From: an uncultured Lachnospiraceae bacterium
Lineage (GTDB): Bacteria > Bacillota > Clostridia > Lachnospirales > Lachnospiraceae
Direction: 5' to 3'
DNA length: 64,000 nt
NCBI GenBank assembly: GCA_949051815.1
Contig: CARQVR010000004.1
Span: 62,938-126,937 of the forward strand
Shown here piece by piece: positions 34,236 through 43,029 of this stretch. Below the pieces are notes generated by a model. The model was not told the origin of the DNA. It saw only the letters and a program-made list of their open reading frames with translations, and did no database searches. Made by a program: the position numbers and the translations under genes. Position 1 is the stretch's first letter; each line of letters begins with the position of its first letter.

Positions 34236-35714
34236 TCAAACACTATCCTCTTTTTCCGCCGCGTAAGACACCGCCGGAATCACAATCTCCACGCATGTGC
34301 CTTCTCCTTTGACAGAGTCAATCGTCATACCGTATTCCGCACCGAAATTCATGCGGATTCTCTCGTTGACATTGGCAAGTCCGAAACCTTTTTCCGTCTC
34401 CTTGCACGGTTTCTCAATTTCTTTTTGCAGCTTATAAAGATCTTTCTCTTCCATGCCCACGCCATCGTCCGCCACCCGCAGCCTGATCCGGTCTCCTTCC
34501 ATCCGGCCCGTCACCGTGATGCTTCCCCTGGCGCGCTTGTATTTGATACCATGATAGAGAGAATTTTCTACCAGCGGCTGGAGCGTCAGCTTCAAAATCT
34601 GATATTGATAGAGCGCGGGATCAATCTGAATCTGATACTCCAGAATGTCCCGATAACGCACCTGCTGGATTTCCAGATAGCTTTTAATATGAAGCTCTTC
34701 CTCCTGAATCGTGATATATTCTTTTCCCTTGCTCAAAACCAGCCTGAAAAACTCCGACAGTGACATCACCATATTTACTGCCTTATCGGAATCGTTTCCC
34801 TCGATAAGCCACACGATGGTATCCAGCGTATTATAAAGGAAATGCGGATTGATCTGCTCCTGCAAAAGCCGCAGATCCGCCTTGCGCATTTTCCGCTCGT
34901 CCTCCTTAATCTTCGACACAAGTCCTTCCAGACTCTCCGTCATCAGGTTCACGCTGTCCGCCAGTACCGCCACCTCGTCCTGCGTCTCCACCCGCGCTCT
35001 GGCCGAGAAATCTCCCTCCGCCACCTGCTCCGTCACTCCGGAAAGAACCCTGATCGGCCTTATGATATCCGTCACAATCATCACGATCAGCACCGCCACC
35101 ATAAGAACCAGCAGCGCCAGCAGTATACCGCAAAAAATGGTAAAGCTGTGCACCTTCACGTTCAACTGGCTCGTCAGGTACTCCATGCTCTTCGTCTGGT
35201 AATAGATATAAGCCTGAATGTTATCCTGAATCAGCTCCGTCAGGATATATATATTATTGTCAAGCATCTCAATGTTGCTGTCATACCCGATATCCGTTTC
35301 CAGATTCGTCCGTATATCGTCCACACGGTCCTCTAACGTGTCGATGTTGCGAAGGAGAATTTGCAGTCTGACACGGCTCTCGTCATCTCTGGTAATGCTC
35401 ATCAGGTTGTTGAACTCACTGCGCAGTTCCTCGAGATGCTCGTACGGATCCACAAGGCTTCCGTCGTTCCCCACCGTATCAAAGGTCACAAAACCAACCA
35501 CCAGCTTGTAGAGGCTCTCGTCCATCTCCTCTTTAAAATTGAGATTATAGTTGTTCGCCACTGTCAGATTCCCCACAATCGCGTCGTAAGCGCTGCTGTA
35601 GTTATGCAGGGCATAGAGCAGGTAAAGCACCATCACCAGAAAGGGCACCGCTACCATAACCGACAGAAGAATCAGTTTATATTTGATGGAATACTTGACT
35701 TTTGCAGGCTGCAT
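34236..35714 (-). CDS. Sensor histidine kinase, YesM type
   Basis: 492 residues. First membrane helix about 12-34, an extracellular helical domain of about 150 residues, second helix about 190-212 (FCGILLALLVLMVAVLIVMIV), HAMP, then a His_kinase dimerisation region with the phospho-His in LQEQINPHFLYNTLDTIVWL near 290. The GHKL ATPase has N box LVENSLYHGI and G box VADDGVGM ... GFGLANVNERI. Autophosphorylates and passes phosphate to the AraC-type regulator. The adjacent anchored sugar-binding protein is the likely input. AGGAG precedes the ATG. Confidence 0.92.
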   Translation of the reverse strand: MQPAKVKYSIKYKLILLSVMVAVPFLVMVLYLLYALHNYSSAYDAIVGNLTVANNYNLNFKEEMDESLYKLVVGFVTFDTVGNDGSLVDPYEHLEELRSEFNNLMSITRDDESRVRLQILLRNIDTLEDRVDDIRTNLETDIGYDSNIEMLDNNIYILTELIQDNIQAYIYYQTKSMEYLTSQLNVKVHSFTIFCGILLALLVLMVAVLIVMIVTDIIRPIRVLSGVTEQVAEGDFSARARVETQDEVAVLADSVNLMTESLEGLVSKIKEDERKMRKADLRLLQEQINPHFLYNTLDTIVWLIEGNDSDKAVNMVMSLSEFFRLVLSKGKEYITIQEEELHIKSYLEIQQVRYRDILEYQIQIDPALYQYQILKLTLQPLVENSLYHGIKYKRARGSITVTGRMEGDRIRLRVADDGVGMEEKDLYKLQKEIEKPCKETEKGFGLANVNERIRMNFGAEYGMTIDSVKGEGTCVEIVIPAVSYAAEKEDSV

Positions 35715-35796
35715 ACACGCTTCTCCTTTATTTTCTCATTTTACCAACTTTTCCGCAAAAGATAAATTCATTTTTCATTTTTTTATGAATGCAGGT

Positions 35797-35825
35797 TTGC
35801 AATTCTGTGCATAAAGGTGTATTAT
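35797..35825 (+). promoter_or_regulatory. Promoter of the diguanylate cyclase gene
   Basis: TTGCAA (35797-35802), 17-bp spacer, TATTAT (35820-35825), about 55-70 bases ahead of the start codon. Confidence 0.6.
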
Positions 35826-35881
35826 ATTTATAAGTATGCTTTTCTGGTTATATCAGGAAAATACATTGATTTTAAATACTG

Positions 35882-36985
35882 ATGAAAGAAGCCGAAATGA
35901 AAGAAAACTCCGTCTTTGCCACGATTTATGAGAATATCTGCCGGGACACCGGAAAGCAGAACGAATCCGCCAAGCTGATTGTCGTGGTTCGTTTATTGAC
36001 GCTTTCTATGCTGATTCAGTCTCTGATCTGCTGTGTGCTGGTTTCCATCACGGGACATATGGGCGCACTTGTATTTTCGGTGGCTTCTCCCGTTTTATTT
36101 CTGGCCGTTTTCGTATTGTCATACCAGTGGAGCACCTTTGTGTCTTACTGTATTTTAAATGTCTGCACGTTATTCTGGACCTGCATGAATATTTACTGCT
36201 ACGGCTGGGATATCGGCATACAGCACTTTCTGGTAGTGCTTCTGGTTTTTGTTTTCTTCTGCAAATACAGGCACGAGCCGGTCAAGATTCTATATGCCTC
36301 GGCTCTGTTCATATTGCGTTTATTCTTATTCCATTACTGCCGTTCCCATGAGCCTGTTATCATCCTTGATGATAATCTGACGAACGCCCTGCAGATGGTC
36401 AATACGTTTTTTATCTTTCTGGCTCTGGGGCTGGTTGCCTATCTTTTCAGCTCCACCACGCAGGAAATGGAGGGCAAACTGATCGAGTATAACCGGAAGC
36501 TGATGAAACAGGCCAATACGGACACGCTGACCGGGCTTTTCAACCGTCGGCGCACGATGGAGTATCTGGAGAACCTTCTCAAGTCCGCAGACACGCAGAT
36601 CAGCATCTGCCTGTGCGATATCGACCATTTTAAGCGGGTCAACGACACCTACGGACATGATGTGGGCGACGTGGTTCTGAAAAAAATATCAGAAACCTTC
36701 CAGAAGAGACTGCCCCCTGACACCTTTGTATCCCGCTGGGGCGGCGAGGAATTTCTGCTTATCTTCCCCAGACTGAACGGGGACGAAGCCATCACCGCGC
36801 TTGAGACACTCAGACAGAAAATCCGGGAAATCACCTTCGACGGCGGCTCCGAAAACTTTACTATCTCTCTTACCTACGGGCTTGTGGAGTACGACTATCA
36901 CAGCGATATCACCACGCTTCTGAAAGAGGCGGACGAAAAATTATATGTCGGCAAAGAAAACGGACGCGACCGGATCGTATTTTAG
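35882..36985 (+). CDS. Membrane diguanylate cyclase (GGDEF domain)
   Basis: 367 residues. About five to six membrane helices in residues 30-195 form an unclassified sensor. The C-terminal GGDEF domain (about 205-367) has the active-site motif GGEEF (in SRWGGEEFLLIF) and the metal/substrate residues in CLCDIDHFKRVNDTYGHDVGD, so it should make cyclic di-GMP from GTP. The inhibitory site RxxD normally found just before the motif reads LPPD, so product feedback by that route is probably absent. Start 35882 has little ribosome-site support; an ATG at 35897 is possible. Confidence 0.88.
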   Translation: MKEAEMKENSVFATIYENICRDTGKQNESAKLIVVVRLLTLSMLIQSLICCVLVSITGHMGALVFSVASPVLFLAVFVLSYQWSTFVSYCILNVCTLFWTCMNIYCYGWDIGIQHFLVVLLVFVFFCKYRHEPVKILYASALFILRLFLFHYCRSHEPVIILDDNLTNALQMVNTFFIFLALGLVAYLFSSTTQEMEGKLIEYNRKLMKQANTDTLTGLFNRRRTMEYLENLLKSADTQISICLCDIDHFKRVNDTYGHDVGDVVLKKISETFQKRLPPDTFVSRWGGEEFLLIFPRLNGDEAITALETLRQKIREITFDGGSENFTISLTYGLVEYDYHSDITTLLKEADEKLYVGKENGRDRIVF

Positions 36986-36999
36986 CCGTTACAGTTCAG

Positions 37000-37062
37000 C
37001 CAGACCGTATCTGGACAGGCAAATCGTGCTTGCACGAATTTGATGGACAGATATCGGTCTGG
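37000..37062. repeat. Long near-perfect hairpin between the cyclase and the DUF885 gene
   Basis: Outer arms CCAGACCGTATCTG and CAGATATCGGTCTGG pair over 14 bp with one bulge. An inner hairpin at 37020-37042 (CAAATCGTGC/GCACGAATTTG) also has one bulge. No T tract follows directly, so it is not a typical terminator. It may be a transcript-stabilising or repeat-derived element. Confidence 0.6.
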
Positions 37063-37127
37063 TTGCCATTCATTTTTTATCCCCTTCTCTCATATAGTAA
37101 TACAAATCCTTTTCTGCAGGTGTTCCC

Positions 37128-38975
37128 TTGAAACATTCCCTCTCTACACGACAATGGACTTTTGTGTTGATTCTGTTTACCGCCCTGAGCGTCGTAACGC
37201 TGCACTGGTACGGCCGCACGCATCAGGACACGAAATTCCGCGCTTTTGCCCAGACTTTTTTTCTGGATGAGGTGCAGGCAAATCCCATTCATTTTCATTA
37301 CACCATAGACAACCCGTCCGCCTACGGCGTGGATGAATCGTCGCTTGCCCTGCCCGTCTATCAGGCCGGGGACGCGGCAAACGAAATGTACGCGCTGTCT
37401 CTGGCAAGAAAGGAATTAAGCGGCATTGACCCCGACGCCCTGAATGAGGAAAACCGCCGGCTTTACGAACTTTTGGACAGTTACCTTGCAGCCGCGTCCA
37501 ATACGGCCGCTTATCCCTATTTTTCGGAGCCGCTCTCACCCTCATCAGGCGTGCCCTCGGAGCTGCCGGTTTTATTTTCCGAGTATCGTCTGGACGATAA
37601 GACCGACATCGAAAACTATCTGTCGATTCTCACCCAGATTCCTGCCTATTTTGATGGCCTTCTCATCTATGAGCAGGAAAAAGCACAGGCCGGACTGTTT
37701 ATGTCCGATCTGACCGCCGACCGGGTGATCAAACAGTGTACGGAACTGTTAGACGCAGACGCTGTGGAGAACGGCACGCATTTTCTGGAAGTTACCTTTC
37801 AGGAAAGACTGCAGGGGCTTGTCGAAAAAAATATACTGACAGCCGGAGAAATGGATTCCTATGTGTCCGAACACAGCCGTCTTTTGACCACCTTAATCAT
37901 TCCCGCCTACGACCGGCTGGCGGACGGCCTTACCTTACTAAAAGGTTCCGGAAAAGCAACCTGCGGACTGGCAGGACAGGAAAACGGCCGGGATTATTAT
38001 CTGGCGCTTGTCCGTCTGCGCACCGGCTCTTACCGCGACATAGATGAAATCAAGCGCCTTCTCGCCAGAGATCTGCGTCTCAACTATGAATCGCTGCTGG
38101 CGATTCTTTCCGCAAATCCGGCCCTCAGAAATATGATTGCGGAGACACCGGCGCTTCTGCCGGAAATGACGCCGGAAGAAATTCTGGCCGATTTGCAGTC
38201 AGAAATCGGCGAGATCTATCCGCCCATCCCCGCGGGCCGCGACAACGCGCCCATCCGCTCCAGCATCAAATATGTGGACGCCAGTCTGGAAGCCTACAGC
38301 GCGCCTGCCTTCTACATGATGCCGCCCATCGACAATATATGTGATAATCTGATCTGCTTAAACGCGCGCGATACGCAGGACGATCTGTCTCTCTTTACCA
38401 CACTGGCTCACGAGGGCTACCCCGGCCACCTCTACCAGACCGTATACAGCAAGCGTTATCAGGAACAGGAAAATATCCTTCCACTCGGAAACGTCCTCTA
38501 TTACGGCGGTTTCGTGGAAGGCTGGGCGATGTATGTGGAGCTGGCCTCCTTCGACAGGGCCATTGAACTGGCTGGGGAATCCCATCCGGAAGCGGCCGCC
38601 TACTATCAGGTCTGCCGCCTTGACAGACAGTTCCGTCTGGGACTTTATTCTCTTCTGGATATCGCCATCCACTACGACAATGCCTCTTTCGAGGACGTGC
38701 AGAAGCTCTGTTACTGCCTCGGAATCAGCGACCGCGCAAATCTGTCCGCCCTCTATCAGTATATCGCCGAGGAGCCGTGCAATTATCTGAAATATTATTT
38801 AGGCTATCTGGAAATTATGGAACTAAAAAAACAGGCAGCCATCCTCTGGTCGGAACCGGACCAGTTGACCGCTGTCTATAACGATACGGCATTTCTATAC
38901 CGCTTTCATTCTTTTCTGCTGCAAAACGGCCCTGCCGACTACCGGACACTGGCAAAGCGGCTGGCCGCAGGGTGA
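37128..38975 (+). CDS. DUF885 family protein, predicted membrane-anchored metallopeptidase
   Basis: 615 residues. An N-terminal hydrophobic helix (about 10-27, WTFVLILFTALSVVTLHW) suggests anchoring or export. The family signature HEGYPGH (in TTLAHEGYPGHLYQT, near residue 425) is a HExxH-like zinc site, with a likely third ligand Glu in FVEGWAMYVE about 40 residues on. The family is thought to be peptidase-like, but the substrate is unknown. Start is a TTG at 37128 with GCAGGTG seven bases before; no better ATG is near. Separated from the upstream cyclase gene by a long hairpin. Confidence 0.82.
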   Translation: MKHSLSTRQWTFVLILFTALSVVTLHWYGRTHQDTKFRAFAQTFFLDEVQANPIHFHYTIDNPSAYGVDESSLALPVYQAGDAANEMYALSLARKELSGIDPDALNEENRRLYELLDSYLAAASNTAAYPYFSEPLSPSSGVPSELPVLFSEYRLDDKTDIENYLSILTQIPAYFDGLLIYEQEKAQAGLFMSDLTADRVIKQCTELLDADAVENGTHFLEVTFQERLQGLVEKNILTAGEMDSYVSEHSRLLTTLIIPAYDRLADGLTLLKGSGKATCGLAGQENGRDYYLALVRLRTGSYRDIDEIKRLLARDLRLNYESLLAILSANPALRNMIAETPALLPEMTPEEILADLQSEIGEIYPPIPAGRDNAPIRSSIKYVDASLEAYSAPAFYMMPPIDNICDNLICLNARDTQDDLSLFTTLAHEGYPGHLYQTVYSKRYQEQENILPLGNVLYYGGFVEGWAMYVELASFDRAIELAGESHPEAAAYYQVCRLDRQFRLGLYSLLDIAIHYDNASFEDVQKLCYCLGISDRANLSALYQYIAEEPCNYLKYYLGYLEIMELKKQAAILWSEPDQLTAVYNDTAFLYRFHSFLLQNGPADYRTLAKRLAAG

Positions 38976-39105
38976 CGCCCGATGAAAAGCCCGTGCGCTC
39001 TGTATCCTGTTTAGCAAACGCCATTCGCAGAATACAGGATCAGCCCACTTTATGATGTGCTATCAGTCTTTCGTTTCTCCGGGCGGACATTCGCAGAATA
39101 CAGGG

Positions 39106-39543
39106 TCAGCTCACTTCCCGAAAAAATCTCGTCAGCTTGGTGAGGGCGCTTTCGAGCGCTCTCTGCTCCTCCCCAGATAGTTCGCTTAAGACTGCGTTTA
39201 TCATCTCTTCGTGGAACCGGCGGTGATGGAGATAAGCATTTTTCCCTTTTTCCGACAGGGAGATCAGCACTACCCGCCTGTCCTCCTCGCTTCTGGTTCT
39301 GTCCACATACCCCTTTTTTACCAAGCTGTTGACCGCTATAGTCAGTGTTCCCGTGGTGACCTCCAGCTCTCTCGCCACACTGGTCATATTTTTGGAGCAG
39401 TCCGGCCCGATTGCCTCTATGACATGCATATCGTTGGCCGTCACATCTTTATATTCCTCCGTCCTGATCGCCCGCTCCTCCAGCGTGTTAATATCGCGGA
39501 AAAGCCTGACTAACACTTCGTTCAATGTATTGCTGATATTCAT
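39106..39543 (-). CDS. fabT: MarR-family repressor, FabT-like
   Basis: 145 residues with a winged helix-turn-helix: residues about 30-100 include ANDMHVIEAIG, TSVARELEVTTGTLTIAVNSLVKKGYVDRTRSEEDRRVVLISLSEKG. FabT represses fatty-acid synthesis genes in Firmicutes. Support for that identity is the site AGTTTGAAAGTCAAACT over its own promoter, matching the known FabT box pattern AGTTTGAnnnTCAAA. The fatty-acid genes themselves are not in the window. The ATG at 39543 is chosen because AGGGGAAAG precedes it and MarR proteins start there. Confidence 0.75.
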   Translation of the reverse strand: MNISNTLNEVLVRLFRDINTLEERAIRTEEYKDVTANDMHVIEAIGPDCSKNMTSVARELEVTTGTLTIAVNSLVKKGYVDRTRSEEDRRVVLISLSEKGKNAYLHHRRFHEEMINAVLSELSGEEQRALESALTKLTRFFREVS

Positions 39544-39587
39544 TTTCTTTCCCCTGCTGCGCAAACATGTCTCTTTAATCTCCAAAC

Positions 39588-39619
39588 AGTGTAACAAAAA
39601 ATAGTTTGAAAGTCAAACT
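39588..39619 (-). promoter_or_regulatory. fabT promoter with overlapping FabT-box palindrome
   Basis: On the minus strand TTGACT (39611-39616), 17-bp spacer, TACACT (39588-39593). The palindrome AGTTTGA AAG TCAAACT (39603-39619) covers the -35 box, the classic geometry for autorepression. Confidence 0.8.
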
Positions 39620-39724
39620 TTATGCATTCTGTTACCCGCCCAAAAGTACTAATTATAAATTTTACTTTATATTTTCTTTCTTTTTTCTTTCGAATTTTGA
39701 CACATCACATTCACAAATGGCTTG

Positions 39725-39966
39725 TATAGTATTAATTGTAGTTGAGACAGAGCCGGATCAAAATATCCAGCCCGCAGGAATAAATGATTCAGATTCTTTG
39801 GCGGTGGTTATACTACACTTACAATGGAGTCGCCGGTGCTGATTGGGTGCCGACCGGCTTCGACTAACCATAACAGCGGCCCATAAAGCTGCTGTTGACA
39901 TATATTTGAACCAACATTTCTATCCTTCTCACACACGGAAACGGCGCTCCTTACGGAGCGCCGTTT
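39725..39966 (+). ncRNA. Candidate structured non-coding RNA (weak)
   Basis: A 360-base gene-free gap before the pho terminator. On the plus strand it can fold into a branched hairpin (GGTTA 39806-39810 with TAACC 39865-39869; GTCG 39829 with CGAC 39861; GCCGG 39832 with CCGGC 39854), then a second hairpin (AACAGC 39872 with GCTGTT 39891), then the 12-bp terminator stem. A TATAGT box is at 39725, but the nearest TTGACA (39697) is 22 bp away, too far for a normal promoter. No known RNA family was recognised. Confidence 0.3.
39939..39966. terminator. Terminator of the pst-pho operon
   Basis: Perfect 12-bp arms AAACGGCGCTCC and GGAGCGCCGTTT with TTAC loop, 15 bases after the phoR stop. Symmetric, so it may also stop plus-strand transcription. 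Confidence 0.85.
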
Positions 39967-39981
39967 CGCTTCCCCGCTGCT

Positions 39982-41637
39982 TCATTCCGGAAATGCCACA
40001 ACAACTGTCGTGCCTTTTCCAACATAACTGTTTATATCCACTTTGGCATTATGAATTTTAGCAGCGTGTTTCACGATAGAAAGCCCAAGTCCTGTTCCCC
40101 CTACTGCCTTGGAATGGCTCTTATCCACACGGTAGAAGCGCTCAAAAATCCGCTCCTGATGTTCGTGTGCAATTCCTATCCCCGTATCTTCCACCGATAA
40201 AACTGCCATACCGTTTTCATCCCGTATATTTACAATTACTTTTCCGTTTTCGCGGTTATACTTGATTGCATTGTCGCAAAGATTATAAATCACACTGTAT
40301 AAAAGCTGTGGTATGCCGTTAATGACAGCCGGAACGCCGGAAAGCTCCAATGCGACACATGCGGTATTTGCCTGTGGCTCCAAACTCTGTATCGCCTTTT
40401 CCGCCAATGTGTACAGGTCGATATTTTCCCTCTGCATATCATTCGCACCTTCGTCAAGATGTGAAAGGCTGATAATGTCCTCTACAAGCCGTATCATACG
40501 TCCGGCTTCGTCATAGATTTTCCCGGCAAAGGGTATTTTATCGTTCTCCTTTACCATATCGTTTTTCAAAAGCTCCGCATAGCCGGAAATAGAATGGAGT
40601 GGCGTTTTTAATTCGTGGGACACATTAGCGGTAAATTCACGGCGCAACTGTTCTGCCTTTTCTTTCTCCGTCACATTGAAAAAGAAAAGTGCGGCTCCTC
40701 TCACAATATTTTCAGAGATAATCGGATCTGCGTCAATCTGGTAGCTCTCTCCATGCAGCCGGATCATATTTTCACCCCGTTCTCCGCGCAAGGCTTTGGA
40801 AAGGATTTCCTGCAATTCCAGATTACGGCACAAAGACAGCATATCAGTACCGATACAATCCGTGTCAGCGTCTAACAGTTTTCTTGCCGCAGGATTTATA
40901 CTGATAATTTTTCCCTTTCGGTTCAGAAGAATCATACCCTCATTCATACTGCCCGTAATCGTATTTAACTCGTTTTCTTTCTGGAGGAGTTCGGCTTTTT
41001 GCCCCCGTAGCTGCTTTTGCTGGCTGTCTATGCGCCGCAATAAAGGAGAAAGTTCGTCATAGCCCTCATTTGACAGCGGATTATCCAGGTCAATTTCATT
41101 CAACGGTTTCACTATCTTTTTCGAAACCTGAACAGCCAATGCAATGGAGAGAACCAGCGCAATCACAAATATCATACAAATGGGCTGCATCATGCCTAAA
41201 AGGAGTGTAAAAATAGAATTTTGGGATATGGAAAGCCGCAAAATACTACCGTCATTAAGTTTCAGTGCGGAATAAAACGAACGCTCCATCAAAGTAGCGG
41301 AATACCGGCGGCTTTCTCCGTAGCCCGAAGAAAGCGCTTCCCGGACTTCTTCCCGCTCCAGATGGTTTTTCATCTCCGAAGTATCGGACGCACTGTCAAA
41401 AATGACATTTCCCTCCGAATCAATCCATGAAATACGGTAATCCTTTACTGTCAGGTCATGAAAATATGCAATGCCCTCATGCGAAACGCCTTGTGCGGCA
41501 AGAATCGTCTGCATTTTCAACTGCTCCTGTTCCACATCCGAAAAATATTCATACAAAACTCCCATAATCAAGACGACAGACGCAAGAAAAACGGTCAATG
41601 CCACAAGACAGATCGAACGAAAAATACGTTTTGTCAT
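39982..41637 (-). CDS. phoR: Phosphate-regulon sensor histidine kinase
   Basis: 551 residues. Membrane helix about 8-28, extracytoplasmic region with YFHDLTVKDYRISWIDSEGNVIF, second helix about 150-170, a PAS-like domain about 225-315, then the kinase core. The H box is FTANVSHELKTPLHSISGYAELL, N box LLYSVIYNLCDNAIKYN, G boxes SVEDTGIGIAHEHQERIFERFYRVD and GTGLGLSIVKHAA. It senses Pst status and phosphorylates PhoB. Its start overlaps the phoB stop by four bases (ATGA). Last gene of the pst operon. Confidence 0.93.
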   Translation of the reverse strand: MTKRIFRSICLVALTVFLASVVLIMGVLYEYFSDVEQEQLKMQTILAAQGVSHEGIAYFHDLTVKDYRISWIDSEGNVIFDSASDTSEMKNHLEREEVREALSSGYGESRRYSATLMERSFYSALKLNDGSILRLSISQNSIFTLLLGMMQPICMIFVIALVLSIALAVQVSKKIVKPLNEIDLDNPLSNEGYDELSPLLRRIDSQQKQLRGQKAELLQKENELNTITGSMNEGMILLNRKGKIISINPAARKLLDADTDCIGTDMLSLCRNLELQEILSKALRGERGENMIRLHGESYQIDADPIISENIVRGAALFFFNVTEKEKAEQLRREFTANVSHELKTPLHSISGYAELLKNDMVKENDKIPFAGKIYDEAGRMIRLVEDIISLSHLDEGANDMQRENIDLYTLAEKAIQSLEPQANTACVALELSGVPAVINGIPQLLYSVIYNLCDNAIKYNRENGKVIVNIRDENGMAVLSVEDTGIGIAHEHQERIFERFYRVDKSHSKAVGGTGLGLSIVKHAAKIHNAKVDINSYVGKGTTVVVAFPE

Positions 41638-42308
41638 ATTTCTCCCTCCATTCGATACCCAACACCCCGTACCGTTTCAATATAACTCCCGCATTCTCCT
41701 AATTTTGTCCGGAGTGTCCCAATGTGAACATCTACGGTCCGGCTCTCTCCTATGTAATCAATGCCCCATATCATTTCAAGAAGCTGGTCGCGTGTAAACA
41801 CTCGTCCCGGGTTTCCCATAAAAGTACGAAGCAGCTTATGTTCTTTCAGTGTCAACTGAATCCGTTCATTGTTTGCAAGTACAATATATGTTTCTAAATT
41901 TAATTCCAGATTTCCGATTTTGAGTATTTTCAATTTTTCTTTGGGACTTGTGCGGCGCAATACCGCTTTCACACGGGAAATCATTTCCATCATGCCAAAC
42001 GGCTTTGCGAGGTAATCATCCGCACCCAAATCAAGCCCTGTTACTTTGTCATATTCGGTTCCCTTAGCGGTCGCCATAATAACAGGTATATCTTTTGTCA
42101 CCGGCTGCATACGCAGCTTTTTTAATATGGAAATGCCGTCCTCGCCGGGAAGCATTATATCAAGCATAATAAGCTCTGCTTTTTCCTCCTGTAAGGCGTC
42201 AAAAAAACTGTCCGCGCAGTCGAAACCTTTGGCTTCGAAACCGGCAGAATTTAATGTGTATATCATCAAATCACGGATAGAACTGTCGTCCTCAACACAA
42301 TAAATCAT
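41634..42308 (-). CDS. phoB: Phosphate-regulon response regulator, OmpR/PhoB family
   Basis: 224 residues. Receiver with acidic pair ED (6-7), phospho-acceptor Asp in LIMLDIMLPGEDG near 52 and Lys in YLAKPFGM near 102. The C-terminal winged-helix DNA-binding domain ends MIWGIDYIGESRTVDVHIGTLRTKLGECGSYIETVRGVGYRM. Activated form should bind the Pho box upstream of pstS (46521-46537), so the operon is self-activating under phosphate limitation. In Bacillus nomenclature this would be PhoP. Confidence 0.93.
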   Translation of the reverse strand: MIYCVEDDSSIRDLMIYTLNSAGFEAKGFDCADSFFDALQEEKAELIMLDIMLPGEDGISILKKLRMQPVTKDIPVIMATAKGTEYDKVTGLDLGADDYLAKPFGMMEMISRVKAVLRRTSPKEKLKILKIGNLELNLETYIVLANNERIQLTLKEHKLLRTFMGNPGRVFTRDQLLEMIWGIDYIGESRTVDVHIGTLRTKLGECGSYIETVRGVGYRMEGEI

Positions 42309-42387
42309 AAGTCCTCTCCTCTCTCCTATGACAATATTCCGAATTTAATCATACCATATCACCCATACTTCATCAATGGCGGTATGC

Positions 42388-43029
42388 TCACCCTTCCTTG
42401 TTTCCCGTAAGCGAAAACAAAACCCATTTTGCAATATTTACCGCATGATCTCCGATACGCTCAAAATACTTTGCAATCATCAGCAGGTCTACTGCATACT
42501 CGCCGTCCGCTTCGGGTTTGCTGAAAAGTTCAATCAGCATTTCCTTGACCTGATTAAAAAAGGAATCAACAACATCATCATACGCAATCACCGCTCTTGC
42601 CATCTGCACATCCTTTTTCACAAAAGCATCAATGCTGTCCGTTACCATCTTAATAACGGCAACCGACATATCGTGGATAATTTGTGTATCGTCGGCAGCG
42701 TGGATATTGGCTAATGTGATAATTTCCGCTATGTCTGCGGATTGATCTCCGATTCTTGCCATGTCCGTCACCATTTTCAGCGCAGACGATACAACCCGCA
42801 GATCTTTTGCCACGGGCTGCTGCTGTAAGAGCAGTTTCAGGCACATGGTTTCAATTTCGCGCTCCTTGTGATCTATCTGCGCAGAGAGATCTGGAACCGC
42901 CTTTGCAAGTGCGGGGCTTCCCTCCGTCAGCGCTTTCGCGGACATGGCAATCGCATTTTCGCAAAAAGCCCCCATCGTAATCAACTCTTTATTTAATAAA
43001 TCTAACTGTTCATCAAATTTAAGACGCAT
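42388..43029 (-). CDS. phoU: Phosphate transport accessory regulator
   Basis: 213 residues of helical PhoU repeats. Metal-cluster-type motifs appear as AKDLRVVSSALKMVTDMARIGDQSADIAE and DLLMIAKYFERIGDHAVNIAKWV, the two E/D-xx-R-xx-D signatures expected. PhoU restrains PhoR signalling and Pst transport when phosphate is plentiful, at the inner membrane face. Its ATG overlaps the pstB stop (TAATG), implying coupled translation. Confidence 0.95.
   Translation of the reverse strand: MRLKFDEQLDLLNKELITMGAFCENAIAMSAKALTEGSPALAKAVPDLSAQIDHKEREIETMCLKLLLQQQPVAKDLRVVSSALKMVTDMARIGDQSADIAEIITLANIHAADDTQIIHDMSVAVIKMVTDSIDAFVKKDVQMARAVIAYDDVVDSFFNQVKEMLIELFSKPEADGEYAVDLLMIAKYFERIGDHAVNIAKWVLFSLTGNKEG

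Noticed and set aside
39722..39735. Additional copy of the chvE operator (TTGTATAGT)
   Set aside because: Only nine bases match and the second half-site is missing; likely chance in A/T-rich DNA. A partial likeness at 7617-7638 was dropped for the same reason.
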